Source: Zea mays
Taxonomy: Eukaryota > Streptophyta > Magnoliopsida > Poales > Poaceae
Reading direction: 5' to 3'
Length of the DNA: 64,000 bases
Assembly (NCBI RefSeq): GCF_902167145.1
Contig: NC_050101.1
Span: forward strand, 110,761,789 to 110,825,788
A program made the translations under genes and the position numbers. The notes beneath the pieces were generated by a model. The model made no database searches. It saw only the letters and a program-made list of their open reading frames with translations, and was not told the origin of the DNA. Numbering within the stretch: position 1 is the first letter of the stretch; every line of letters starts with the position of its first letter. Positions 1 to 11,615 of this stretch are shown piece by piece.

Positions 1-1181
1 GTGCAGGAGGAACTGCAGGAGCTCCCCACTGTCTTGGCGGGGTTGATGTCGTTCACCTCCCTGGTCACCTGCGAGGCAGCGATGAACGCGCTCTCTCGCG
101 AAGGCTGCCGGCACTTCGAGGCCCTCGACCAGGCGGATGAGGATTTTGGGCGAGATATCTTTGAGGTCGAAGACCCCGTGGTGAAGGAATCCGCCGGGGC
201 CCTCTATGACCGGATGTGGGGTTCATACGGTCGTGAGGTGGTCCGGGCGCGGGCCGAGGCTGCGAGGGCTCAGGTAACGTTGTCGTTTGCTCGGCGTTTG
301 CTGGATGCGGTCTGTGCGTGTGTTTGCTGAATTTTTGTGCGTTTTGTCTTAGGCGGAGCGCGGCGAGCGGGTGGACGACTTCGGGGCGCTGAACAGCGCG
401 CTGCCTGAGCCGGAGACGACCCCTGCGGAGGCCGCGACTGGAGTCGCCCCGGGACCGACCCCGGAGACTGCGGAAGATGCACCAGGCGCCCCTGCATCTG
501 CTGCGGCCGGCGAAGACCTTCCCCCAAAGGTGGCCGAAGGCGCGCCCGATGCCCCCGCAGCTGCTGTGCCGAGCGCTGAAGATCCAGCGAAGGTGGGGGC
601 GGAGGCAGCGGCGGAGGCTCCCGCAGCGGCAGGGCCTTCACAGGTGGCATAGGTGGTGTTTAGGGTTGAGGAATTTTTGGATGTTGTAATGAATTTTGGT
701 TGCTGCGCAGGTTCAAGATTTTGGGCCTGCGCACGCAACCGCTACTACTGAGTTTTTGGCGGCTTCGACCGCGGAAGATGGAAATGAATGTGGTGGGTCT
801 GTTTCTGAGTTTTTTGATTTTACTGACTCTGGGAGCTCGGTTGAGTGGACTGAGGAGTCGTCGGAGGAGGACTTGGATTATTTTGCGGCCTTGGACGTGG
901 CTGCGGCGGAGGCTGCACCACATGCTGCGGACGCGCCAGACGTGCCCGGTCCTAGCACCGGGCACCGACGACGAAGGGCGGTTGCAAAGCGTAGGATTAG
1001 TGCGGAGGAAGGGGCTCGGCTTCGCGTTAGTAGGGCTGGTCGGCAGGAGCTGCTGTCTTTGCCGGCCGCCTCGGGTGTAGGGGAAGGGGAGCTGCGAAGC
1101 CTTTTTGCGGGTGAGGAGCTTAGGATAATGTTATTTAATTATAGAGAGATGGGGATTATTCCTAAGGTTGAGCCGATGTAG
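1..1181 (+). CDS. E1 antisense gene (aORF), C-terminal part, spliced, partial at window start
   Basis: Plausible exons are 1-270 (donor CAG|GTAACG), about 352-640 (acceptor TCTTAG) and 711-1181 (acceptor GCGCAG), ending at a TAG at 1179-1181. The middle exon is Ala/Pro/Glu-rich and the last is acidic, then basic. The final residues LFNYREMGIIPKVEPM recur exactly at the end of the antisense gene of E3, so this C-terminus is conserved across copies. Tat-lineage elements are known to carry an antisense ORF of the Transposase_28/putative gypsy-type transposon family between pol and the 3' LTR; its function is not established. The exon boundaries are my reading of splice motifs and are not proven. 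Confidence 0.75.
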
Positions 1182-1364
1182 GGCGTGGTGCCCTCACTTG
1201 TATATGTGTAAGGGCTTGTAAAATGGAGTTGTGTGCCCTCGCGTGCCTGTGCCTGCGAGGGCGCTGTGTACTTTGTCTGGTGTGATTGATTGTGCTGTGC
1301 CAGTATGATTATAATTGGTCTTGCTGTCGTTTCTGCTTTTGTTATACTGGGTCGGCTGCGCCCT

Positions 1365-1935
1365 TAGGCGGCTCTTGCGATAGACTTCGGATTTTTGCGC
1401 GCTTGTGCTTAGTCCGGCTGCACCTTTTAGGCGACTTCTGCGCGGATAGTCTTCGCGATAGACTTCGGTTTTTTGCGCACTTGTTGTGCTAAGTCCGGCT
1501 GCACCCTTAGGCGACTTCTGCGCGGATGGTCTTCGCGATAGACTTCGGTTTTTGCGCACTTGTTGTGCTAAGTCCGGCTGCACCCTTAGGCGACTTCTGC
1601 GCGGATGGTCTTCGCGATAGACTACGGATTTTTGCGCACTTGTTGTGCTAAGTCCGGCTGCACCCTTAGGCGACTTCTGCGCGGATAGTCTTCGCGATAG
1701 ACTTCGGTTTTTGCGCACTTGTTGTGCTAAGTCCGGCTGCACCCTTAGGCGACTTCTGCACGGATAGTCTTCGCGATAGACTTCGGATTTTTGCGCACTT
1801 GTTGTGCTTAGTCCGGCTGCACCCTTAGGCGACTTCTGCGCGGATAGTCTTCGCGATAGACTACGGATTTTTGCGCACTTGTTGTGCTAAGTCCGGCTGC
1901 GCCCTTAGGCGACTTCTGCGCGGATTGGTCGCACG
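1365..1935. repeat. About 80-bp tandem repeat array of E1, seven to eight units
   Basis: The string CTTCGCGATAGACT starts at 1451, 1531, 1610, 1690, 1769 and 1849, giving a period of 79-80 bp. Each unit also holds AAGTCCGGCTGCACCC. The period is not a multiple of three, so the long minus-strand frame through it is not evidence of a protein. E3 has a related array in the same place (between pol and the antisense gene). Confidence 0.95.
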
Positions 1936-2155
1936 CGAGGGTGGCTAGCGCTTAGCCTCGCGGTGACTTCGAATTGGTCGAATGCCGAAGACCGTTGTCG
2001 CGGTCTTTTTTCGACACATGCTTTTGCGGGGGATTTTTCTCACATATATTACATGGCTCCGCCTCGTTAAAAACCTCACCCCCCGGGAGGAAAAGAGTGC
2101 GGGCCGGTACAAGATTGTTTGCGGTGAATTACAAGGGCGAACTCAGCCCTAAGTA

Positions 2156-5100
2156 TTAAACAAAAAATTTACGAAGGTTGTCGATGTTCCAGGAGTGCTC
2201 CAGGTCCTCGCCATTTGGCGTTGTGAGCGTGTAAGCGCTGGGGGAAGCTTTTGTTTTGACTATGAAGGGGCCCTCCCACTTGGGCTCCAACTTGCCCTTG
2301 GACTCCGTCCGAGCTGTTCGGATGAGTACGAGGTCCCCCGTGCTGAACTCCCTTGGGATGACTGCGCGGTCGCGCCATGCTTTGGTCTGGGCTTGGTATT
2401 TGTTTAAGGCCTGCAGGGCGAAGACCCGATCTCCGTCAATGAGATCTTTGGAGGTTGGCTCATCCACGTCAGGGGCGGCTGACGGAGCTGTGCGCGGAGA
2501 CCCATGCTTTATTTCTTGCGGGGTCATTGCCTCCGATCCGTATAGAAGGCGGAAAGGAGTGAACCCGGTCGCCCTGCACTCGGTTGTGTTTAGCGCCCAG
2601 ACTGCCTCCGGTAACAAGTCGGTCCATCTGCCTTTTTTCATCGAGGAGCATCTTCTTGACAGCTGTGAAGATTTTCCCATTGGCACGCTCCACGACCCCG
2701 TTGGACTGCGGATGATAGACTGAAGCGAAGGCAAGCTTGGTGCCGATGGAAAAACAAAAATCCTTGAAATCTTGGCTGTCAAACTGCTTGCCGTTGTCAA
2801 CTGTTAGCTCGGACGGTACTCCGAAGCGGCAAACAATGTTCTGCCAAAAGAATTTTTGGGCAGTCTTTGATGTGATTGTGGAAACGGCCCTCGCTTCAAT
2901 CCATTTGGTGAAGTATTCGACGGCTACGAAGGCGAACTTGAGGTTCCCCTGAGCTGTGGGCAGGGGCCCGACGATGTCCAGGCCCCAGCGCTGGAGAGGC
3001 CATGTATGGGCGATCAGCTTTGTATATTGCGAGGGGTTGCCTGACCGAGGAGAGAACTTCTGGCAGGCTTCGCAGGACCTTGTGACTCGATTTGCGGCGC
3101 AGATCATTGCAGGCCAGTAAAACCCTTGTCGGATCACCTTTGCAGCCAGGGCCCTTGGCCCCGCGTGCGAGCCGCACGTGCCACTGTGGACCTCGCGCAA
3201 GATTTGGATGCCTTCGGTCTCGGTGACACATTTAAGCATTGGCTGACTGACCCCTTTCTTGTATAATTGGCCCTCGATCAGTGCGAAGTCCCGGCTTCGA
3301 TGTCTGAGGCGCTTTGCCTCACTGACGTCGGTTGGATGATAGTACCCCTGTAGGAACAGGGTTATTGGTGCTCGCCAGTCTTCAGTCATGATTAGGTTGA
3401 CTATACGGTGGCCCTCGCTATCATTGGTTATTTGGAGCCCTTCGGGGCTCCGAACTGCCGGCGTGCCGATGGTGTGAAAGAATACGTCGGAGGGCAGGGG
3501 CTCGCCCCTGGCGGCGGCCTTGGCTAATGCATCGGCCTCCTCGTTCCTGGCCCTGTCCACATGCTGTAGGGTGAATCCCTTGAACTGTCTCTCGAGACTT
3601 CGGATAGCCGCGAGGTATTGCATGAGCGCGGGGTCTTTTGCTGCATAGTCTTTTTCGACCTGGCCGGCAACTATCTTGGAGTCTGTTTTGATGATACATG
3701 TGGTGACTCCGAGGGCCCTTAGCTTGCGGAGGCCGAGGATAACCGCTTCATACTCTGCTATGTTGTTTGTACATTTGTCGGAGTCCAGAGCGAAGCTGAG
3801 GCGTGCTGCATATCTGTGTTTGACTCCGGCTGGTGAGGTGATGACTGCAGCGACGCCTGCCCCCGCATGACACCATGCACCGTCGCAATGGATAGTCCAG
3901 ACCTTTTCTGTGGATGGGTCCGGCTGTGTTACTGGCCCAGTCCAGTCGACGATGAAGTCTGCCAGGACTTGCGACTTGATAGCTGTCCTGGGCTCGAAGC
4001 TGATGTGGTAGCCGGAGAGTTCGGCTGCCCACTTGGCAATCCTCACTGATGCCTCCGGGTTCCTGAATAGTTCGCCGAGTCCCCTGTCTGAGGTGACTCG
4101 GACCTTGAATGCTTCAAAATAATGGCGCAGCTTGCGCGAGGACATAACAACTGCGTAGGCAATCTTCTCCAGCTCTGTCATATTGCATTTGGACGGTGTC
4201 AGGACTTCGGAGACATAGTAGACAGGGCACTGTCTGACTGCGCCCTCGACTGTCTGCTCCTGTACCAGTGCCGCGCTGACCGCGTGCGGCGAAGCCGCGA
4301 CATAGAGCAATAAGGGGAGCGAGGAGTCGGGGCTTGTGAGGATGGCCAGCTCCGCCAGGTACTGTTTTAATGAGGCGAAGGCCGCTGCTTGCTCCGGTCC
4401 CCAAGCGAAGTCCTTCGCGCCGCGGAGTGTTTTGAGGAAGGGGAGACTTCGCTCGGCGGACCTGGAGATGAATCTGTTGAGAGCGGCCATCCTGCCTGTC
4501 AGGCGCTGGACGTCCCTGGTGGACTGTGGAGGCGACATATCGACGATGGCCTGGATCTTGGTTGGGTTGGCCTCGATGCCGCGGCGGGACACCAGGTAGC
4601 CCAATATCTTGCCCTGGCGAACACCAAAAACGCACTTTTCCGGGTTTAGGCGGAGTCGTGCATCTCGCATGTTCGCGAATGTCTCTGCCAGGTCGGCGAG
4701 ATGGTCCTCCTTATTCTTGCTGGCGACGACGATGTCGTCCACATATGTAAATATATTTCTGCCGACCCGCCCCTCGAGCACTGTTTTGGTGAGTCTGGAG
4801 AAGGTGGACCCGGCATTCTTGAGACCCTCCGGCATTCTGACAAAGCAATAAGTGCCGAAGGGTGTTATAAAGCTGGTGCTAGCCTTGTCTTCCTCCTTCA
4901 TGTATATCTGGTGATAGCCGGAGAAGCAGTCGAGGAGGGACATGACCTCGCATCCGGCCGCGCTATCGACTATTTTGTCGATCCGCGGCAGCGGGAAATT
5001 GTCCTTTGGGCAGGACTTATTGAGACTGGTGAAGTCTATGCACATTCGCCATTTCCCGCTTTTTTTCTGCACCATCACAACATTGGAGAGCCACGTGGGG

Positions 5101-7820
5101 TAAGCCACTGGCTCGATGAATTTAGCCTCCAGGAGGCGGTGTACCTCCGCCTTGGCGGCCTCTGTCTTTTCGTCTGACATTTTGCGAAGCTTCTGCTTTT
5201 TGGGTCGCACCGAAGGGTCGATGCCTAAGCTGTGTTCGATTATGGATCGGCTGACTCCGACCAGGTCGAGGGCGGACCAGGCGAAGACATCTTTATTCTT
5301 GGCCAGGCAGCAGAGAAGTTTTTCTTCTTCAAGTGAGGTGAGGTCTTCGCTGATAGTGACTGTCTGCTTGGGCGTGGCCTGATCGAGGGGGACAGTCTTG
5401 GTCCCGTCTTGGCACTGCAACTGTGCCTTGTCGTGCTGCTTGTCGGTTGGGCTGGCCGGCGCGGGGACCTCGCGCTGGGTCGTGAGACAGTGTACGTTCC
5501 GCTGACCGGGCACGAAGTCCCGCTCTATGTTGCGCGCCGTCTGCTGGTTGCCGTAGATTGTGATGGTGCCAAGCGGACCTGGTATCTTCATACATAGGTA
5601 CAACCCGTGGATGGCGGCCTCGAATTTATTGATGGAGCCCCAGCCCATGATGGCGTTGTATGGATATACCATGTCGACAATGTCGAAGGTTACTTGCTCA
5701 CTTCGGGCATTGGGTGCTACACCGAAGGAGAGGGGCAACTCTATCTTGCCAACTGGAAAGGTGCCCTTGCCGCCGAAACCATACAACGGGTTATCCGAAG
5801 GCTTCAGCAAGCTGTGGCTTATACCCATGCGGTCGAAGGCGTGGAGGAAGATGATGTCCGCCTGACTGCCGTTGTCGACTAGGACTTTGTGTAAGTCCCA
5901 GCCTGCCACGCTGCAATTGATGACCATAGCGTCGATGTGGGGGGCGCTGCGCAGGTCGACGTCTCGTGCGTCGAAGGTTAGCGGTATGTGGGACCACTTC
6001 GTCTGCACGACTGGGCCAGTGACGGCGACATGGTTGATGCTGCGGTAGTGGTCCCGCTTCTGCCGCTTGGTGTCGAAGTCGGTGCTAGACCCCCCTGTTA
6101 TCATGTGAATGACTCCGCGATATGGTTGATCGGCGAAGTCTTCCTGCTTTGGGGCATGGGGGATGTTTTGGTGTTGCTGGTGTGGTGGTGGTTGTGGAGG
6201 AGGTACGATATGTACTTCCTGATGGTGTTGGTAAGCGTGGTGCGGTGGATGCGGAGCGGGAGCGTGGATATATGGTGGAGGGGGTGGCTGGTAATTATGC
6301 GCGACAATTCTGGGATTGTCGGCTGGCTGCGCCCGCGCCATTCTGTCTCTGGTGGCCTTCGTCTCGGGGCAGTCTTTGGTCTGGTGGGCGCAGTCTTCGC
6401 CGTGGAAAAGGCAGTAGAACCGGCGCGGCGGCTGCTGCGCCCGCCCTCGACCCCTGCCGCGAGTTCCATTTCCGCGGCCCTGGGGGGGATATTCCTGGCG
6501 GCGAGGGGGGTCAGCAGCAGGCTGTTGGTTGACGATGTTGTGCACTTGCTGCTGACTGCGGCCATCTCGACCGGAGTCTGGCTGCGGAGTCCTTGTCCAC
6601 GTGCGGCTGGACTGCGGGGCATCTTTGGGTTTCCGTTGTGACTCGACCTTGCGCTGGTGGAGCTCTTCGGATTTGGCATATTTTTCGAAGAGCTGATATA
6701 GCTCCTGCAAGCTCTTGGGTGGATCTCTGATATAGTGGCTGTAGAGGACGCCGGCCCGAAGGCCACTGATGGCGTAGTGGATAGCGATCTGATCGTCGAC
6801 AGAGGGCAGCTGCGACTTTAGTGTTAAGAACTTGCGGTAATACTCCCGCAGAGTCTCCTTTTCCAGCTGTTTGCAAAGCGAGAGCTCGGCCAAAGCGTCG
6901 GTGTCTGGACGGTACCCTTGGAAGTTGAGGAGGAACTTGTCCCTGAGACTTCTCCACGAATCAATGGACAGCGGAGGCAATCTGGTGAACCAGGTGAGTG
7001 CTGGGCCCTCTAGGGCGATGATGAAAGACTTCGCCATTGTGGCGTCGTCCCCTCCGGCTGATGCAACGGCGACTTGATAACTCATGATGTATTGCGCCGG
7101 GTCGGTGCTGCCGTTGTACTTGGGGTATGCCCCCGCTCGAAAGTTAGCTGGCCAAGGCGTCACTTGTAGGTGTGGCGCCAGGGGACTTCGCTCGTCGAGG
7201 TAGTTGACCCCTTGGAATGGCGCGCCGTGCTGGGAGACGTAGTCATGCTGGGGGAAACGCGGGTTCTCCGGCTGCGCCCGGTGCTGCAGGGGTGGGCCAT
7301 GCTGCCGGCCGAGGTGGCCTTCGCGCGTGTCCTCCGGTTGTGTGCGCTGTTGGAGGGGTGGCTCTTGCTGTAGACCGAGGTGGCCTTCGCGCTGCATCAG
7401 CGCGATCTCGCGCTCGAGTTCTTGGGCTTTCTGCTCCTCGTCGCGTATCATTTGTCGCACTTTGGCTAATGCGGACACACGCTGGCGCTTGGCCTCCAGT
7501 ATCTCTTTCTGCCTCTGGAGATTGCGGTTCCTGAGGCGCAGGGCGCGCAGCTGCAGCTGTTCTTCTGTTGAGACGCCGAGGACCTCACCGTCCTCGGTGA
7601 GGTCCGCGCCTTCCAGTGGGGCGAAGCCTGGGGGCGGCTGCGACTGTCCTTCGGTTCCGCAGGTGCGGAAGGTGTCGTCTTCGCCGGTGTGGGGAACATT
7701 GTCTTCAGTGGGCTCTTGGTGGGTGGATTGGGTGAGGACGAGGGCCTTGCCCTTTCTTGCGGCCAGCAGTGCTGCCTTCGCAGCCTCGTCAGCCTTGGGG
7801 TTAGCTCTCTTGGGTGCCAT
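2156..7820 (-). CDS. gag-pol: E1 gag-pol polyprotein (one frameshift in the integrase region)
   Basis: The reading frame is open for about 1,780 codons from an ATG at 7820, 41 bases inside the LTR; the frame also runs open into the LTR, but that ATG matches the aligned position in E3. Domains in order: a charged N-terminal coiled segment; a retrotransposon gag domain near residues 240-390; a Cys/His knuckle; an aspartic protease with DNGS near residue 649; reverse transcriptase with YVDD at plus 4734-4745 (residue about 1026); the pol RNase H; a second RNase H with CDGAW near residue 1308; and an integrase with its HHCC zinc part and D-D-E core. Within an A/G run at about 2634-2645 the frame shifts. 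The C-terminal integrase continues in another frame to a stop at 2156. The protein would form virus-like particles, copy the RNA and integrate the cDNA. This copy is probably inactive in cis because of the shift, but otherwise remarkably intact. Confidence 0.93.
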
Positions 7821-7846
7821 CGCGGGTGGTTTTGTCGTAGCACGAA

Positions 7847-7858
7847 CGGTGGGCGCCA
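7847..7858 (-). other. Primer-binding site of E1
   Basis: Two bases inside the LTR end, the minus strand reads TGGCGCCCACCG. The same string lies at the same place in E3 (19,173). Position and TGG start are those of a tRNA-primed site. I did not establish the tRNA species. Confidence 0.75.
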
Positions 7859-7860
7859 AA

Positions 7861-8335
7861 TGTTGGAACTTGCTCTCTGCAGCAAGGAGGCCAACAAGGG
7901 TGAACAGTAGTGACAACAGGGTTACGTGCTCGGGGGCAATAGCTCTGTTAATCTAGCCTCTCACGGGCACTGTGCGGGGGTATTTATAGGTATCTGAGTG
8001 CCCAGCGTCTTGTGTTAAGGACGCATGTGCCCTCAGACACCTATTTTATCCCCAGAATATTCCCATAAAGCAGGGTTACAAGCTGTAATTACAAGTATTC
8101 CTTTACAAGTTAGGCCCGTAATACAGAGGCAGCCACGCGGGGCCCGTTACAATGGGCCAGATCACACGTGGGCCTTGGGACTGAACGAGGACGCGCCGTG
8201 GGAGGACGTCGCCGCAGGCCTTCGTCAAAGTGCCGAGTCCTGCGAAGGGTGTCCCTGCCCGCTTTGTCTCTGTCGGACCAGCGGCTGCAGCGAAGGCCTC
8301 GAGCGAAGGGTGGCGTCTTCGCCTTCGCCCCAACA
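7861..8335 (-). repeat. 5' LTR of E1 (475 bp)
   Basis: On the minus strand the LTR opens TGTTGGGGCGAAGG and closes GGTTCCAACA, giving the TG...CA ends of an LTR with an extended TGTTGG/CCAACA inverted repeat. A TATA-like CTATAAATAC sits near plus 7978-7990, followed by a short R/U5 region. The sequence is clearly homologous to the 479-bp LTRs of E3. Confidence 0.93.
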
Positions 8336-8379
8336 ATGCTCTGCACGAAAACAACCTTCATCAGACATGTTTTTTATTA

Positions 8380-10462
8380 TTAGAAACAATAAAAGTTAAG
8401 GGACAAGTAGTTCACCTTGAAGTTGGAATAAAATAAACTACCAACGACATGTTGTCGTCGGTAGCGGCTGATGTCTGTTTCTAGCTTCGGAAAGCCGATA
8501 CTCTTGGACAGAGTACCGATAACCTTGGCTCCGGTTTGATCTCGAATACAATCTAATTTTTCATCATCAACGCCTCCGAAGAGGAGCGCCCCGGGTTTAT
8601 ATCCGCAGGATTTAGCGTACTCTCTAAGTTCTTCTTTTTCAGCTTTTGATAGTTGTTCTCCAACCAAATTCTGGAACATAAAGGTTTCGTTCTCCGAAGC
8701 TTCATCAGCAATTTCTTTCCCTTTCTCCGAAGCTACGGTCGCGGCCTCTTCGGCGGCGGTGGTAGCTTCTTCTGCAGCCATGTCTTCTGCAGCCATGTCT
8801 AGCAGCATTTGGTCAATGTGTTCAATTGTGCTCTCTAGGTTCAAATCTTCAGCTGAGGCAGCTTCGGCAGCTGCGGCCTCCGAAGGTGCAATTTCAATAT
8901 CTGTCCCCTTTGCAGCCGCTGGTGTTTTCTGGGCTGAAGCTCTTGGCGGCGTCTTGTCAATTACCTCTGTCACAGTGATAATTCTTTGCTTCTTTGCCTT
9001 GATTGTTTTCTTCGATATTTCGGGCTCCTTGTCCTTCTGAAAAAACTTTGTCAGTTGAGGGCCCAGTGGACTTAGCTTCGCAGGTAAAGATTCAGTCATT
9101 ACCTTCAGAATTTCCTCAACGACAGCAGCAGAAGGTGATGCGGGGGTTTCTTCTGCTTCGGATATTTGTTGCTTCGGAGAAGAAGTTTTCCTCTTCTTCG
9201 GAATTTTCTTCTTTAATGGTTCTTTTTCACCTTCATTTAAGGCTTCAGTTATCCTTTTCCTTTTTTGGCCTCCGGCACCTATGTTCAGATTTTCGTAATC
9301 AGGGTATTCGAAACCCAGGGCGTCCAGCACTCGGTTTAGCCTTCGCTTCGGACGGGTGCCGAAGGCCGCGGTCATCAATTGATCTTCTTTTTTGGAATAG
9401 TTCCCAAGTATTTCGTTGCACATTGCTTCAATTGTTTCCAGCCACTCTTGCCAAGGTGTTTTAAAGTATTTCTTAAATTTGTAATAGTAAGGCAAACGCA
9501 CAAGTTCACCTTCTTTCTTTTCCCCTTCAGCTTCGGCATTTCCCATTCTTTTAAACCAGGAAAAACTTGGAAAGCCAAGAATTCCTGAACCAGGTCTCTT
9601 GTACTAATATGATCTACAACAATTCTGAATTCATTCATTGCTTGTTGTGTGGAACCGTCTATTGACATGTTGCAGAGCGGTCGGGTTTCTCCGAAGATTA
9701 GCTCGAGCGGACTTTGCACGAGCTTTTCCTTGTCATCATTAACCTTGACATAGAACCACTCAGACTTCCACCCTGCTGCCCATTTACTCCGATAGCTGAT
9801 TACAGGAAACTTCGTAGTTTTCCGATAAGCAAAATTGTAGCAACCAAAATTGTCATGCAATCCATCCTTTCTAGCCTTCGTCTGATAGTGCAGTTCGTGA
9901 ACCCGGCAAAAGCTGTCCGCAAATGGCTCCACTGCTTGGCTTCGGAGTGCCCAGATATAAACACTGAGCCTAACGATAGCGTTAGGGGTCAGCTGATGAA
10001 AATAGATACCGAACCTCTTCAGTACCTCTGCAATAATCCCATGAAGGGGGAATCTTAACCCAGCCTTTAAAAAGCTCTTAAAATGACAATTTCATCCTTC
10101 TCCGGCTTCGGGGTAGTCTCTTCTCCCCCGAAGTGTAATAGCTTCTTCTGATCCTCATTGAAAAAGCCTGACTTTACCATCTTGGAGAGATCAGCCTTCG
10201 AAACGGTAGACTTTCCAAAATCCAAGTGGCTAGGCTTGCTTGGCATAGCAATGCGATAATCGTCCTCAGGATCAGTTTCCTCAATAACTTCTTCTTCTAC
10301 TCCGGCAATTGCTTGTTTTGCTTGTTCTGCATCTTCACTAGGCATCTCTTCAGAAATCACCAGTCCGGATCGTTGCATGGCTTCGGAGATGGGAACAGTC
10401 TCCGAAGCTTCAGTTTCGTCCCCCTCACGATCAACCCTGGCGGTAGAACGGACTCTGGCCAT
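8380..10462 (-). pseudogene. E2 antisense gene (Transposase_28-like), three frame blocks
   Basis: An ATG at 10,462 opens a frame to about 10,085. Related coding sequence continues in a second frame from there to about 9530, then in a third frame to 8380. Both joins look like single-base losses: one in a T run (minus strand) near 10,083, one near 9530. The N-terminal block is acidic; the second holds the conserved stretch beginning FPLHGIIAEVLKRFGIYFHQ, typical of the putative gypsy-type transposon family; the third is Lys-rich then Ala/Glu-rich with a probable coiled coil. The last residues before 8380 may be read-through of an intron or E1-adjacent sequence. The copy is broken; a role is unknown for the family. 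Confidence 0.75.
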
Positions 10463-10627
10463 TTAACTATGAACTTGTAAAACTTTAAAACTTTCTTCCT
10501 CGAAGCAGGCTTCAAGCTGGAGCTTCGTTTGATTCCGACAGACAAGCTTCGGCGACGGTTAAAAATTTTGGCAGCAAAACAGTGCAAATAGCAATGAATG
10601 ATGTGGTAACTTCACACCTACTCGTCT

Positions 10628-10638
10628 GTTTATATAGT
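10628..10638 (-). promoter_or_regulatory. TATA box for the E2 antisense gene
   Basis: The minus strand reads ACTATATAAAC here, about 166-176 bases upstream of the ATG at 10,462. E3 has a TATAAAAG at nearly the same distance from its antisense ATG. Position and recurrence argue for a real core promoter; there is no expression evidence. Confidence 0.5.
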
Positions 10639-10894
10639 GCTGCAGGTAAGAAGGCGAAGCGCCAGAATTTTTACACCAGGCGGACACCCGCTCGCACTCG
10701 CTGTATGGTGGACCGCAGAGACCGAACAGTAACTCTGCAAGGTGGGGCCGCTACACGCTGAGAGATTGAATCGTTTCTCGACAACGAGCTCAGGGAAGGT
10801 GTTTTTTAGACCTTCGGCGCTCCGAAGCTTAAGAGACTTTTTTCACGGATCAAGCTCGTTACGAAAAACGATCTAGCACCGCGAAAGGGGCTAC

Positions 10895-11479
10895 TGTTGG
10901 GTCTGTGCTTCGTCGCCGAAGGTCTTATAGAAAGAAGTGGTCCTCGGCTGAAGCTGTTAGCATAAGATAGCCGAAGGGTCCTCCTCGTGAAGCTTCGGCA
11001 TTACAAACCGACTTAAACATTGAATGACCTTTTAGTCCATAAAGGTCTGAGTCAATGTTGTAAGCTTTTATAAGGGGCATACTTGTAATTCCTCACAGGC
11101 TGCGTCCTGTGCCTATAAATAGTGAACAGCATTTCCGTTACTGTTCACGCATTCTGGTATTTGCAATCGCATCTCTCGGAATTCAACCTTTGCCAAGGCA
11201 TAGGTATCATTGTATTTAATGATTCAATATATTAAGTAAATATAATATAATGCATCTGTGATTTATTCATTCATCTTATACCTTTTATTTTACATTATCT
11301 TACAATGTCTATTGAAAGTTTATTACGAAGGTTTAACTTCGTAATTACACTCTCATCAACCTTCGTCCAAGACCCATTATCCTCAAAGGAATAATGCTTC
11401 ACGGACGAAGGACGTTAACATTTAACACTTTATGTTGCCTTGTTCTTAATTCATAGCATTTGAGAACAAGTCTCCAACA
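10895..11479 (+). repeat. 3' LTR of E2 (585 bp)
   Basis: Opens TGTTGGGTCTGTGCTTCG, closes AAGTCTCCAACA. A TATA-like CCTATAAATAG is at about 11,112-11,122. The 3' half is AT-rich. It ends the E2 element against the target duplication AGAGT. Confidence 0.88.
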
Positions 11480-11600
11480 AGAGTAAAGCGGAAATAGATG
11501 AGAAAAGATTAAGAAAAGTTTAGAAAAGAATCAGAGTAGCAAAGGTAAGTAGATAAGGGTTATCTAGTTCTATCTAGGTTTCGTCCTACAGTCAACATTC

Positions 11601-11611
11601 CTCTGATACCA
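11601..11611 (-). other. Primer-binding site of E0 (tRNA-iMet type)
   Basis: The minus strand reads TGGTATCAGAG, the standard complement of the 3' end of plant initiator tRNA-Met, four bases from the LTR end. It fixes the orientation of E0. Confidence 0.85.
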
Positions 11612-11615
11612 CTTC

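Larger units (their letters stand above)
1..8335 (-). mobile_element. E1: Tat-lineage Ty3/gypsy LTR retrotransposon, 5' LTR to antisense gene (3' LTR outside window)
   Basis: In element order (minus strand) the sequence shows a 5' LTR (8335-7861), a primer-binding site, one long gag-pol frame (7820-2156), about 80-bp tandem repeats (about 1935-1365) and an antisense gene (plus strand, 1-1181) that continues off the left edge. Two RNase H-like regions lie before the integrase, and an antisense gene lies between pol and the 3' LTR; both are known marks of the plant Tat/Ogre lineage. E1 is inserted in E2: the LTR ends in CCAACA at 8335 and E2 sequence follows at once. ATGCT at 8336-8340 is the expected target duplication, but its partner lies outside the window. 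LTR and coding sequence are close to E3, so both belong to one family. The family name was not determined. Confidence 0.93.
8336..11479 (+). mobile_element. E2: Tat-type Ty3/gypsy element, right part only (antisense gene and 3' LTR)
   Basis: From the E1 boundary at 8336 the sequence holds the antisense gene on the minus strand, a spacer, a polypurine tract GCGAAAGGGG at 10,881-10,890 and an LTR at 10,895-11,479. The tract lies just left of the LTR, so this is the 3' LTR and the element reads on the plus strand. Its gag-pol lies left of E1, outside the window. The 5 bp after the LTR, AGAGT (11,480-11,484), are the expected target duplication. Its antisense protein is related to, but far diverged from, that of E1/E3, so it is another family of the same lineage. 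Confidence 0.85.

Noticed and set aside
1194..1742. 182-codon minus-strand frame with a repeated RNRSLSRR-type peptide
   Set aside because: It lies wholly in the 80-bp tandem array, whose period is not a multiple of three, and runs into no known domain.
1365..1935. CRISPR-like regular repeats
   Set aside because: Units are contiguous with no unique spacers; eukaryotic tandem repeat within a retrotransposon.
5988..6766. Plus- and minus-strand frames over the gag linker and Cys/His region
   Set aside because: They are alternative frames of the E1 polyprotein, which is uninterrupted there.
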